64,000 nt of DNA from an uncultured Clostridia bacterium (GTDB taxonomy: Bacteria > Bacillota > Clostridia > TANB77 > CAG-508): the NCBI GenBank assembly GCA_948777935.1, contig CAQDYY010000001.1:372001-436000 (forward strand). Reading direction: 5' to 3'. The notes under the pieces were generated by a model, which did no database searches, was not told the origin of the DNA, and saw nothing but the letters and a program-made list of their open reading frames with translations. The translations under genes and the position numbers were made by a program. Shown in pieces: positions 8,620 to 18,053 of the stretch (positions are counted from its first letter, which is position 1; each line of letters starts with the position of its first letter).

Positions 8620-9498
8620 TTATTTTAATTGATTCATAACTTCTTCTGCGAAGTTTTCTTCTTTTTTCTCTATTCCTTCACCTTTTTCAAATCTTGCAAA
8701 TTTTACTATTTTTGCTTTCTTTTCATCTAAAAGATTAGAGATTTTGATATCTGGATCTTTTACGAATGCTTGCTCTACTAAGCATATTTCTCCATAGAAT
8801 TTTCCTATTCTTCCTTGTACCATTTTTTCTGCAATTTCTGCTGGTTTTCCTTCATTCATTGCTTGAACTTTTAAAATTTCCATTTCTTTTGATACACGTT
8901 CTTCTGGAACAGATGCTCTATCTAAGTATTCTGGTTTTGCTGCAGCAATTTGCATACAAATATCTTTTGCAAGCTCAGAATTTCCATTTTCTAGTTCTAC
9001 TAAAACACCAATCTTTCCATCTCCATGGATGTATTTTTCTACTAATCCATTAGATTCAAATCTTTCAAATCTTCTAATTGTTATTTTTTCTCCTATTGTT
9101 GCTATTTTTCCTGTTAATACTTCTTCTACAGTTTTTGCTTCATCTTTTATAAATTTTTGTGTTAATAATTCTTCTACAGTTGCAGGTGCTTTTAGAGCTA
9201 TTTGTTCAGCAATATCACTTGCAAAAGTTCTAAATTCTTCGTTTTTACCAACAAAGTCTGTTTCTGAATTTATTTCAACAACACTTCCTGTTTTTGCATC
9301 TTTTGAAACATATGCTGTAACAATACCTTCTGCAGCAATTCTATCTGATTTTTTTGCAGCTTTTGCAATTCCTCTTTCTCTTAATAATTCGATGGCTTTT
9401 TCCATATCTCCATCTGTTTCTGTTAATACTTTTTTGCAGTCCATCATTCCTGCACCTGTTTTTTCTCTTAAATCTTTTACCATTGTAGCACTAACCAT
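8620..9498 (-). CDS. tsf: Elongation factor Ts
   Basis: The protein (292 aa) has the UBA-like N-terminus with VKDLREKTGAGMMDCKKVL and the EF-Tu contact region SETDFVGKNEEF at about residues 80-90, then the two dimerisation-type subdomains. EF-Ts exchanges GDP for GTP on EF-Tu. It follows rpsB, the conserved order, with a hairpin terminator downstream. pyrH and frr, often next in Bacillota, are instead located at 61-62.5 kb in this window. Confidence 0.97.
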   Translation of the reverse strand: MVSATMVKDLREKTGAGMMDCKKVLTETDGDMEKAIELLRERGIAKAAKKSDRIAAEGIVTAYVSKDAKTGSVVEINSETDFVGKNEEFRTFASDIAEQIALKAPATVEELLTQKFIKDEAKTVEEVLTGKIATIGEKITIRRFERFESNGLVEKYIHGDGKIGVLVELENGNSELAKDICMQIAAAKPEYLDRASVPEERVSKEMEILKVQAMNEGKPAEIAEKMVQGRIGKFYGEICLVEQAFVKDPDIKISNLLDEKKAKIVKFARFEKGEGIEKKEENFAEEVMNQLK

Positions 9499-9593
9499 TT
9501 TATTTCCTCCTTATTTACTTAATAATAAATAGTGAACATCTAATAATAAAGAATTATTCCCTATTGCTTATTCACTATTCATTATTATTTATA

Positions 9594-10376
9594 TTATTCT
9601 TCTACACTTTCAGCTTCGTTTGCAACAACTTCTTCCATGCTTGCCATTTCTTCTTGTTCTTCTTCTACAACATTTGAAATTGGTTCAAAGCTTTCTCCTT
9701 GTCTTCCTTCTATTACTGCATTTGCCATCACTGTTGTAATTAGTTTTACAGCACGAATTGCATCATCATTTCCAGGTATAACGTAATCAACATCTTCTGG
9801 ATTACAGTTTGTGTCGATTAATCCAACAACTGGAATGTTTAATTTTCTTGCTTCTAATATAGCAATTCTTTCTTTTTTAGGATCTACTACAAACATAACT
9901 CCTGGCATTTTATTCATTTCTTTAATTCCACCTAAGTTTCTTTCTAGTTTTTCCATTTCTTTCTTTAAAAGAATAACTTCTTTTTTAGGTAATACATCAA
10001 ATGTTCCATCTTCTTGCATTGCTTCTAAGTCTTTTAGTCTCTGAATTCTTTTTTGAATTGTATCAAAGTTTGTAAGCATTCCACCTAACCATCTTTGGTC
10101 AATATAGTACATACCACAAGCTTCTGCTGCTTCTTTTACACATTCTTGTGCTTGTTTTTTTGTACCAACAAAAAGAATGTCCTTTCCTTCTTCTGAAGCT
10201 TCTTTTATAAATTCATAAGCTTCGTCAATTTTCTTTGATGTTTTTTGTAAATCGATAATGTGGATACCATTTCTAGCTTGAAAAATATATTCAGCCATTC
10301 TAGGGTCCCATCTTCTTGTTTGGTGTCCAAAATGTACACCTGCTTCTAGTAATTGTTTCATTGCAACTACTGCCAT
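9594..10376 (-). CDS. rpsB: 30S ribosomal protein S2
   Basis: The protein (260 aa) contains the S2 signatures LLEAGVHFGHQTRRWDPRM, YIDQRWLGGMLTNFDTI and PGVMFVVDPKKERIAILEA, and has an acidic C-terminal tail (about residues 235-260). It sits on the 30S head-body junction and is needed for S1 and mRNA binding. It heads the rpsB-tsf operon with an AAAGGAGG site. The leader upstream contains a long inverted repeat that may regulate it. Confidence 0.97.
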   Translation of the reverse strand: MAVVAMKQLLEAGVHFGHQTRRWDPRMAEYIFQARNGIHIIDLQKTSKKIDEAYEFIKEASEEGKDILFVGTKKQAQECVKEAAEACGMYYIDQRWLGGMLTNFDTIQKRIQRLKDLEAMQEDGTFDVLPKKEVILLKKEMEKLERNLGGIKEMNKMPGVMFVVDPKKERIAILEARKLNIPVVGLIDTNCNPEDVDYVIPGNDDAIRAVKLITTVMANAVIEGRQGESFEPISNVVEEEQEEMASMEEVVANEAESVEE

Positions 10377-10405
10377 TTTAAATTCCTCCTTTAGTTTAAT
10401 TCATC

Positions 10406-10468
10406 CATAAAGTTTTAACATTTGCACACACACCAATATTTTGGCACTAAAAGCAAACTAACTTTATG
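10406..10468 (-). promoter_or_regulatory. Candidate rpsB leader structure
   Basis: On the minus strand CATAAAGTT and GTTTGC at the 5' side pair with GCAAAT and AACTTTATG at the 3' side, enclosing an inner loop, 30 nt before rpsB. Ribosomal protein operons are often autoregulated by such leaders, but I do not recognise a named S2 leader class. Confidence 0.4.
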
Positions 10469-10494
10469 TGTATATTTTTTAACTATACAAGTAT

Positions 10495-10530
10495 AACAAA
10501 AAAGTATTACAATTGCAATACTTTTTTGTT
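10495..10530 (-). terminator. Terminator of valS
   Basis: AACAAAAAAGTATTAC and GCAATACTTTTTTGTT form a stem directly after the valS stop codon. Confidence 0.8.
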
Positions 10531-10537
10531 ATTTTTA

Positions 10538-13232
10538 CTAACTTTCAATTTTTTCTAGTCTTTCAACAGTATTTTTAAGCATTTCCTTGTATTTTTCTAG
10601 TTTTTCTTTTTCTTCATTAATCTTTGCTTCTGGTGCTTTTGAGGTAAATCCTGGATTTGATAGCATTTTTTCTGCTCTTTGTACTTCATTTTCTAATTTT
10701 TCTTTTTCTTTTAACAATCTTTCTTTTTCTTCTTCTAAATTAACTAAATCTTCAAATGGCATAAATACTTCCATTCCATCTGCTAAGATAGATATCGCAT
10801 TACTTGGAATTCCTTCTTTTGTTTCTTGTATAATTATTTTATTTCCAAAACCTAATTTTGCAATAAATTCTTTAGATGCTTTAATTTCTTCTTTATATTC
10901 ATTTGTTACAAAGATAAGATTTGCTTTTTTTGATGGATGTACATTCATATTTGCTCTTACATTACGAATTTCTATTATTACATTTTTAAATTCTTCTATA
11001 AAATCTTTTGTTTCATTATATTCTACTCTTTTTCTTATTTTTGGCCAATGTGTAACCATTAAATCTTTATCATCATAATTTACTAGTTTTTCATATATTT
11101 CAGATGTGATAAATGGCATAAATGGATGTAATAATTTTAAGCAATCGCCAAAAACATAGTTTAATACAAAACTTACTTGTGTCTTTTCTTCATCTTTTTC
11201 GCTATATAACCTAGATTTTGCCATTTCAATATACCAATCGCAAAACTCATTCCAAATAAAGTTATATATCTTATCTAATGCAATTCCTAAATCATAATTT
11301 TCTATATTTTCTGTTACTTCTTTTATTAAATTGTCTAATTTATTTAATATCCATCTATCTTCAATTCTTAAATATTCATTTTTATATTGTTTTGTTTCTT
11401 GGTCTTTTGCAATTTTGTCAAATTCCATTATTTTATTATCATCTGCTAAATTCATTGTAATAAATTTTGCAGCATTCCAAAGTTTGTTTGCAAAATTTGA
11501 TGCTTGTTCTAGCTTTTCTGGCATATAACGTATGTCATTTCCCATAGTGGTTCCAGAAATAACTGAAAACCTTAAAGCATCTGCACTATATTCATTTATT
11601 ACATCTAATGGGTCTACTCCATTTCCTAATGTTTTTGACATTTTTCTTCCGTTTTGCATCTCTTACAATTCCATGTATTAAAGTATCTTTAAATGGTACT
11701 TGGTTTGTAAATTCTAGCCCTTGTGTCATCATTCTAGATATCCAGAATGTAATAATATCAAACCCTGTTACAAGTACACTTGTTGGGTAAAATTCTTTGT
11801 AATCTTCATTTTCTGTATTTGGCCAACCTAATGTTGAAAATGGCCATAATGCAGAACTAAACCATGTATCTAATGTATCTGGATCTTGCTCAAAATCTTT
11901 TGCTCCACATTTTTTACAAATACTTGGCATTGTTTTTGATACATGAATTTCTCCACATTGTTTACAGTAATATGCTGGAATTCTATGCCCCCACCATAAT
12001 TGACGAGAAATACACCAGTCTTGAATATTGTCTAGCCAGTTAAAATATTGTTTTTCATATCTTTTTGGAACAAATCTCATTTCATCATTTCTTACTGAAT
12101 CTGCTGCACGTTTTGCTAAATCTTTCATACTAACAAACCATTGTGTTGAAATTTTAGGTTCTATTGTATGTTTACATCTTTCACATTTTGCTACATTATG
12201 AGTGTATTCTTCTTCTTTTACAAGTGCTCCAATTTCTTTTAGTTTTTTTACTATTAGTTTTCGTGCTTCTAGTAAATCCATTCCTTTATATTCTGGAACT
12301 AAATCTCCCATTTTGAAGTTCTCATCAAATACTTCTATTATTTCTAAGTTATGTCTTAAACCTGCTTGATAATCGTTTAAATCATGAGCAGGTGTTATTT
12401 TTACACATCCTGTTCCAAATTCTTTTTCTACAAATTCATCTGCAATAATTGGTATTTCTTTATTCATAATAGGCAAAATACACATTTTTCCTATTAAATT
12501 TTTATACCTTTCATCTGTTGGGTGAACTGCTACTGCTGTATCTCCTAACATTGTTTCTGGTCTTGTTGTTGCAACTGTAATATATGTGTCTTCTCCTTCT
12601 ATTTTATAGCGTATATGCCATAAATGTGATGGTTCTTCTTTATATTCTACTTCTGCATCAGATATAGATGTGTTACAACTTGTGCACCAGTTTACCATTC
12701 TTTTTCCTTTATATATTAGCCCTTTTTCATATAGTTTTATAAATTGTTCTAAAACAGCATCACTCATTCCTTCATCTAAAGTAAAACGATTTCTATCCCA
12801 ATCACAAGAACATCCTAATTTTCTTTGTTGTTCTTGAATTGTTCCACCATATTCTTTTGTCCATTTCCATGCTTCTTCTATAAATTTTTCTCTTCCTAAG
12901 TCTTCTTTTTTGATGCCTTCATTTGCTAATTTTTGTACTACTTTCATTTCTGTTGAAATAGATGCATGGTCTGTTCCTGGAAGCCATAGGGTTCTATATC
13001 CTTGCATTCTTTTAAAACGAATTAGAATATCTTGTATTGTATCATCTAATGCATGCCCCATATGTAGTTTTCCTGTTACATTTGGTGGTGGCATCATAAT
13101 AGTAAATGTTTCTTTTTCTCTGTCTTCATCTGGTTTGAAATATCCACTTTTCTCCCATTTTTCATATAATTTTTCTTCAAATTCTTTTGGATTGTACTTG
13201 TCTGCAAGTTTGTGATTACAATTTTCACACAT
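10538..13232 (-). CDS. valS: Valyl-tRNA synthetase (one CGG shift site)
   Basis: The 897-residue product charges tRNA-Val. It has the class I HIGH motif HMGH at residues 57-60, the editing domain with TTRPETMLGDTAVAVHP, the anticodon-binding domain, and the C-terminal coiled coil. The reading frame breaks at the in-frame CGG at 11649-11651: skipping its C gives DAKGRKMSKTLGNG, the conserved KMSKS loop with its usual Gly, and restores a normal-length enzyme. Read conventionally, translation would stop shortly after the break and lose the catalytic lysine loop. I chose the ATG at 13232 behind AAAGGAGG. A T-box riboswitch precedes the gene. No second ValRS is in the window, so this copy is probably functional. 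Confidence 0.95.
11649..11651 (-). other. CGG +1 shift site in valS
   Basis: The sequence reads GCA AAA C GGA AGA. Skipping C yields Ala-Lys-Gly-Arg-Lys-Met-Ser-Lys, the class I KMSKS loop. Confidence 0.9.
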
Positions 13233-13260
13233 AATATCTCCTCCTTTAAAAATCATTTTA

Positions 13261-13313
13261 GGGCACAGTGGTGTCATGTCTTACGGGTATTCCCACAAAC
13301 GATGCCCCTACAT
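13261..13313. repeat. Dispersed ~52-bp repeat, copy A
   Basis: The copy begins GGGCACAGTGGTGTC and ends GATGCCCCTACATT. It lies in the valS leader between the T-box terminator and the start codon, and matches copies at 16.7, 19.8, 34.4 and 61.8 kb. Confidence 0.9.
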
Positions 13314-13320
13314 TAAAAAC

Positions 13321-13560
13321 AAAAACCCCCACCCTGTATAAGGGTGAGGTTTAATTCACGGTACCACCTTAATTTATGATATTTCTATCACATCTTAGTT
13401 AGCCTTAACGTGGCTTAAACGAATATTTTTACTTAAGTTTTCAAAATATTAACTCCAAAGCTACTTCAATTTGCCTTTTTCTTATAGAAACTTTCAGCCT
13501 ATGGTTTCTATTCTCTTTTAGTAAGTACAAATTTACTCCTCTTTTTCCTTGTTTTTATAT
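13321..13560 (-). promoter_or_regulatory. T-box riboswitch of valS
   Basis: The minus strand carries the T-box bulge sequence AAGGTGGTACCGTG (13357-13370) followed by a strong terminator (13321-13352: ACCTCACCCTTATACAGGGTGGGGT). Upstream lie stem I elements, and a GTA triplet in GAAGTAGC is a plausible Val specifier. Uncharged tRNA-Val would stabilise the antiterminator and induce valS. Confidence 0.9.
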
Positions 13561-13599
13561 ATGTTACTATTTTACATTGATACACTTATTTTGTCAATC

Positions 13600-13791
13600 C
13601 TAAATATTAAAATAAATTAGTAAAGCACCAATAATTCCTAAAATAAATCCCATTATTTTCATTCCACTTGTCGCTTCATTTTGGTCTCCAAAACTAAATA
13701 ATTTTTTAGTTAAAATTCGTGCATCAAATACCATAATTGTTCCTATTAATGCAATTATAACTCCTATTCCAATTAATATTCCTTTTAACAT
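13600..13791 (-). CDS. Small two-helix membrane protein
   Basis: The 63-residue protein has hydrophobic segments at about residues 2-22 and 44-62 separated by a charged stretch (LTKKLFSFGDQNEATSG). This resembles many small clostridial membrane proteins of unknown function. The ATG at 13791 is preceded by AAAGGA; an upstream in-frame ATG at 13851 has weaker context. It is a monocistronic gene between two hairpin regions. Confidence 0.6.
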   Translation of the reverse strand: MLKGILIGIGVIIALIGTIMVFDARILTKKLFSFGDQNEATSGMKIMGFILGIIGALLIYFNI

Positions 13792-13860
13792 AGTTTCAAC
13801 ATCCTTTTTATTTGATACATATATAATATTATGTTTTTGTGATTTTGTCAATAACTATAA

Positions 13861-13891
13861 ATACACCCCGCACTCTATGTGCAAGGTGTAT
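13861..13891. terminator. Hairpin terminator
   Basis: ATACACC pairs with GGTGTAT, with CGCACT/AGTGCG-like inner pairing and a T-run on the plus side; it lies at the end of the small orphan gene. Confidence 0.6.
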
Positions 13892-14171
13892 TTTTTAAAT
13901 TTTTGAGAATCTGTACAATATTTTTCACATGCCGATACTTATATTGCTTCTCTGTCTCTCCTTGTATTCTCTGGGGTTTGCTATTAATGGTTGTTTCTAC
14001 CTTAGCAACAGGAACATAGTTTCTAGTTTTCCATGCTGCAAGCACTTCACTAATTTCTTCCTCTGATAAGCAAAATACTTTAATTTCATCATTAACTAAT
14101 TTTTCAAGTATTGCTACACCTTTGAAAGAAAAATTCAGTCCTAAACATCTAAATTCCTCATGCATACGCAT
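13875..14171 (-). CDS. Small protein of unknown function with an ambiguous in-frame CGG
   Basis: The ATG at about 14171 follows a CAGGAGG site and encodes MHEEFRCLGLNFSFKGVAI, then an acidic and basic mix of about 98 residues. I recognise no family. CGG occurs in frame at 13932-13934 (Tyr-CGG-His). Read as Arg, the protein runs into the terminator hairpin before stopping. Read with the C skipped, it ends two codons later (Gly-Met-stop) about 30 nt before that hairpin. The following glycine codon would be GGC, unlike the GGA or GGT at all other sites, so I leave this undecided. Confidence 0.45.
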   Translation of the reverse strand: MRMHEEFRCLGLNFSFKGVAILEKLVNDEIKVFCLSEEEISEVLAAWKTRNYVPVAKVETTINSKPQRIQGETEKQYKYRHVKNIVQILKNLKNTPCT

Positions 14172-14276
14172 CCTCCTGTCTAATAGCAACTATATGAGCT
14201 TGCTATTTTTCTATGCTTTTCATTGGTTACGTAAACCATTGTACCATATTTTGGTAAAATATGCAAGTACTTTTTC

Positions 14277-16331
14277 TTATATTTCTAGCCTATTTTGGAA
14301 TTTTTCTTTCACCATTTTTCTTAAATTTTCGTTCTTTTTCGACATTAGTTTTGGATCTTCTTGTAAAATTTTTATAGCTAAACTTTGAACCATTTTCAAA
14401 ACTGGCATATCTTCAAATAAGTTTGCAATTTTAAATTCTGGAAGTCCATGTTGTTTTGTTCCAAAAAATTCCCCCGATCCTCTTAGTTCTAAGTCCTTTT
14501 CTGATATTACAAATCCATCATTTGTAGACTGCATTACTTTCATACGTTCTCTAATTACTTCGAAATTTCCTTGATATTTTAAAATACAATATGACTGGTA
14601 TTCTCCTCTTCCTACTCTACCTCGCAACTGGTGAAGCTGTGCAAGCCCAAAACGTTCTGCATTTTCAATTACCATAATACTTGCATTTGGCACGTTTACT
14701 CCTACTTCAATAACTGTTGTAGAAATTAAAATATCTATATTTCCATTTTTAAACTCCTCCATAATAGCATCTTTTTCTTTTGGTCGCATTTTACCATGCA
14801 AATATTCTACCTTATATTCTGGAAATACCTCTAATTTATATTTTTCTGCAAGCTCTATTACTGATTTTAAATTTAATTCCTCATTTTCTTCTACTAATGG
14901 ACATACTATATAAGCTTGTCTACCCTCATCTACCTGTTTTCTTATAAAATTATTAACTCTTTCTTCCATACCTTTAGTAACTGCAAATGTATCTATCTTC
15001 TTTCTATTTGGAGGTAGTTCATCTATTATAGATATATCCAAATCTCCATATAAAATTAGTGCTAATGTTCTAGGTATTGGTGTTGCAGTCATTACAAGTA
15101 CATCTGGATTTTCTCCTTTACTAGATATTACTTTTCTTTGTCTTACCCCAAAACGATGTTGCTCATCTGTTACTACAAAACCCAAATTTTTAAATATAAC
15201 GTTTTCTTCTAATATAGCATGTGTTCCAATTAGTACATCTATTTCGCCATTTGCTAGCCTCTGTAATATATCTTCTTTCTTTTTTTTGCTAATACCACTA
15301 ATTAAAAGTTCACACCTTATTCCAAATGGTTCTAATACTTTAGTATATTCTTCCATATGTTGGCTTGCAAGAATTGCAGTAGGTGCCATAATGGTCATTT
15401 GGTATCCACTTTTTACTGCTTTATATGCAGAAATAATACTAACAATCGTCTTTCCGAGAACCAACATCTCCTTGTAGTAATCTGTTCATTGGCTTTTTAT
15501 TTTCCATATCATGGTCAATTTCTTCTAATACTCTAAGCTGTGCTTTCGTTAGTTTAAAAGGTAAATTATTTATTACATCTGACATTTTAGCTTCTTTAGA
15601 AAAGGCTATTCCTTCTTCTTCTCCGTGTATATTGGTTTTTTAATGAAAGAAGTGCAAGTTGCATACTAAGTAATTCCTCAAATACAAGCCTTTTTCTTGC
15701 CTTCTCAAATTCTTCAAAATTTTCTGGAAAATGAATTTTATTGGTCGCTTCTTCAGAAGATAATAGATGATATTCCTCTAATAAATACTCTGGTAGTGTT
15801 TCTTTTAAATATCCTTTTGTCATCTTTAACCCATTTTCTATAATTTGCCTAATAGCATTTCCGTGATAAATTATATGTTAATGGGTAAACTGGAATAATT
15901 TTCCCTGTATTTTTGTTTTTTCCTTCTTCATCAAAAGTAGGTGACATCATTTCTACATTTCCATTTCTTTTGGTTACTTTTCCAAAGAAAGAGTATGTTT
16001 CTCCTAATATGAACTTAGATTTTAAGTAACTTTGGTTATACCATGTAAGAATTGCACTACCTGTATCATCTCTTACAATCAGCTTATAAATTGTCATATT
16101 TTTTCTTTTTGTTCTAATTTCATTTACCTTTGAAACACAAACAGCATGGATTAATACTTCTTGTCCATCTATTACATCTGCTATTTTTGTAGCTTTACTT
16201 CTATCTTCATGCTCTCTTGGATAATATGTAATTAAGTCTTTTAATGTATATATATTTAGCTTATTCAATAGTTTTACGCGATTTGGTCCTACACCTTTTA
16301 CAAATTTCACATCTTGTTCTAAATCAATCAT
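14277..16331 (-). CDS. recG: ATP-dependent DNA helicase RecG (three CGG shift sites)
   Basis: RecG reverses stalled forks and branch-migrates Holliday junctions. The N-terminal wedge domain (from GVGPNRVKLLNKL) and OB fold are in the first frame. The helicase core carries Walker A, DExx-type DEQHRFGVRQR, TATPIPRTL, and motif VI QLRGRVGRGEYQSYC. Three breaks split the gene at CGG codons 15861-15863, 15623-15625 and 15454-15456. Skipping each C gives SGNAIRQIIENGL, YTGEEEGIAFSKE and LLQGDVGSGKTIVS respectively. The last is the Walker A motif itself. The rebuilt protein is 683 aa, the standard length. Without the skips no helicase domain would be joined to its N-terminus. It is divergent from rpmB. 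Confidence 0.93.
15454..15456 (-). other. CGG +1 shift site 3 in recG
   Basis: GGT TCT C GGA AAG ACG: skipping C gives Gly-Ser-Gly-Lys-Thr, completing the Walker A motif. Confidence 0.92.
15623..15625 (-). other. CGG +1 shift site 2 in recG
   Basis: TAT ACA C GGA GAA GAA: skipping C gives Tyr-Thr-Gly-Glu-Glu, as expected before the helicase core; the unshifted frame gives a run of Arg and then stops. Confidence 0.9.
15861..15863 (-). other. CGG +1 shift site 1 in recG
   Basis: TTA TCA C GGA AAT GCT: skipping C gives Leu-Ser-Gly-Asn-Ala-Ile-Arg-Gln and joins the next coding frame; the unshifted frame stops three codons later. Confidence 0.9.
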
Positions 16332-16470
16332 CTACTTCACCTTCTTCCAATACTATCATGTATTCTATCATAATCTGTAAAATTTTCCAATAACCTCTTG
16401 TTTTTTTTTTACATTTATGTTAGACTAATTGGTAGACAATTTATTAACTTTATTAGGAGGTGCTAAAAAA

Positions 16471-16668
16471 ATGGCAAAATGTGAAATTTGTAACAAATCC
16501 GTTGCTCACGGAAATCAATTAAGTATAACTCGTTCTCACATTAGTAAAAGAACTACTAGAACATTTAAACCAAATATTAGAACAGTAAAAGCTATTGTAG
16601 ACGGACAACCAAAAAGAATTAGTGTATGTTCTAAATGTTTACGTGCAGGAAAAGTTAAAAGAGCTTAA
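16471..16668 (+). CDS. rpmB: 50S ribosomal protein L28
   Basis: The 65-residue protein starts MAKCEICNKSVAHGNQLS and has the L28 core TFKPNIRTVKAIVDGQPKRI. Two Cys pairs (CEIC and CSKC) indicate the zinc-binding form. The start is fixed by TTAGGAGG seven bases upstream. Two CGG strings straddle codons (CAC-GGA and GAC-GGA) and the frame stays intact. Confidence 0.97.
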   Translation: MAKCEICNKSVAHGNQLSITRSHISKRTTRTFKPNIRTVKAIVDGQPKRISVCSKCLRAGKVKRA

Positions 16669-16679
16669 AATAGATTTAA

Positions 16680-16709
16680 AAAAAGTAGGTAAACACCTAC
16701 TTTTTTTGT
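16680..16709 (+). terminator. Terminator of rpmB
   Basis: AAAAGTAGGT and ACCTACTTTT form a short stem with a T-run 12 bp after the stop codon. Confidence 0.9.
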
Positions 16710-16727
16710 TATATGGAAAAAATAATT

Positions 16728-16779
16728 GTAGGGGCATCGTTTGCGGGAATACATCGTAGGACATGACACCACTGTGCCC
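16728..16779. repeat. Dispersed ~52-bp repeat, copy B
   Basis: It begins TGTAGGGGCATCGTTTGCGG and ends ACACCACTGTGCCC, the reverse orientation of copy A, in the intergenic region after rpmB. Confidence 0.9.
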
Positions 16780-16803
16780 ATTGATGTTAAAGTATATATA
16801 ATA

Positions 16804-16985
16804 AAAACTAAAATATATGAAAATTTTCAAAAATGCTCGTTCAAGATAATTATCGCAGAAATTCTAAGTAAATTTTATGGCACCCTTCCACGAAACGTGA
16901 ACTCTTTCCATAAAATTTACAAAGAATTTCTAAGCTCAATTACTTTCAATGCGCTTTTTTCAAATTTTATATATTTTAGTTTCAA
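16804..16985. repeat. Long hairpin element, copy 2
   Basis: The ends AACTAAAATATATGAAAATTT and AAATTTTATATATTTTAGTT are inverted repeats. Inside, AGTAAATTTTATGG and CCATAAAATTTAC form a second stem around a CACGAAACGTG core. The outer part matches elements at 21.3 and 52.1 kb, but the core differs. The stretch 16670-17117 has no other gene that I can support. Confidence 0.75.
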
Positions 16986-17117
16986 AAATAATTTAGTATA
17001 ATAGTTATGTACTAATCCTTTATACCAAATATTAACTTTACAAAACCCCTTAGGAATTTAGGTACCTTTTTTACAACAATTTGCATTTATTCCACTCTCC
17101 TTTACTTATAAACTATA

Positions 17118-17267
17118 TTAACAGGCAAGCCATACAAGCCCTAATATTAAGATTGCTGAACCAATCAAAAACAACCATCCTGTTAGTGGAAGTAATAGTA
17201 CTAATAAAATTCCTAATCCTAGCCCAATTAAACATACACCACACGTCTTCTTAAGTATTCCAAACAT
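17118..17267 (-). CDS. Small PGPGW-like membrane protein
   Basis: This 49-residue frame starts with ATG behind a GGAGGTAAGG site. It encodes a short basic head (MFGILKKTCGVC), a Gly/Leu-rich helix, a LPLTGWLFLIG turn, and a second helix. The layout resembles the small PGPGW transmembrane family, in which a Pro/Gly/Trp turn links two helices. Function is unknown. It is divergent from nth. Confidence 0.6.
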   Translation of the reverse strand: MFGILKKTCGVCLIGLGLGILLVLLLPLTGWLFLIGSAILILGLVWLAC

Positions 17268-17325
17268 AATACCTTACCTCCAATCTTACTTATATTATAT
17301 TAAATTTAATAAAAAAGGTGATACT

Positions 17326-17964
17326 ATGAAAAAAGAACAATCAAAAGAATTTGTCGAAATATTAAAAAAAACATACCCAGATGCTACATGTTCATTGGAT
17401 TTTACTACTCCTTTTGAAATGCTAGTTTCTGTTATGTTATCTGCACAATGTACAGATGAAAGGGTAAATAAAACTACTCCTTCTATATTTAAAACTTATA
17501 AAACACCAAAAGATTTTGCAAATATTGATATTTCTTTATTAGAGAGCCTTATTCATCCTTGTGGTTTTTATAAAAATAAAGCAAAAAACATTAAAGCTTG
17601 TGCTACTAAAATTGTAAACGACTTTGGTGGAAAAGTACCACAAACTATGGAAGAACTGCTAACTCTTCCTGGTGTTGGAAGAAAAAGTGCAAATGTTGTT
17701 TTATTAGAAGCATTTGGTATAGCAAATGGTATTGCTGTAGATACACATGCAAAAAGAATATCTAATAGAATTGGTTTATCAAAAGAAGAAGATCCTGAAA
17801 AAATTGAACAAGATTTATTAAAAATCTTTCCAAAAGAGTATTTAAAAGATATAAACCATTTATTTGTATGGCATGGCAGAAAAACTTGTGATGCACGAAA
17901 ACCAAATTGCGAAAATTGTGCAGTAAAGAAATATTGTAAAAGTTATAAAAATAAGAAAAGCTAA
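17326..17964 (+). CDS. nth: Endonuclease III
   Basis: The protein (212 aa) has the helix-hairpin-helix LPGVGRKSANVVL at about residues 113-125, with the catalytic Lys in it and the catalytic Asp in AVDTHAKR near residue 138. The C-terminal iron-sulfur loop has four cysteines spaced C-x6-C-x2-C-x5-C (CDARKPNCENCAVKKYC). It removes oxidised pyrimidines and nicks the abasic site. The start follows AAAAAGGTG. A hairpin terminator follows. No CGG occurs in the gene. Confidence 0.96.
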   Translation: MKKEQSKEFVEILKKTYPDATCSLDFTTPFEMLVSVMLSAQCTDERVNKTTPSIFKTYKTPKDFANIDISLLESLIHPCGFYKNKAKNIKACATKIVNDFGGKVPQTMEELLTLPGVGRKSANVVLLEAFGIANGIAVDTHAKRISNRIGLSKEEDPEKIEQDLLKIFPKEYLKDINHLFVWHGRKTCDARKPNCENCAVKKYCKSYKNKKS

Positions 17965-17985
17965 AATTTTGCTTTTCTTATTTTA
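17951..17985 (+). terminator. Terminator of nth
   Basis: AAGAAAAGC and GCTTTTCTT form a stem overlapping the stop codon, followed by a T-rich tract. Confidence 0.8.
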
Positions 17986-18053
17986 TTGTATAAATTGTAT
18001 TATGAATATAATTTATAGCAATTCACAATTGAAATTTACATACTTTCTTGTTC

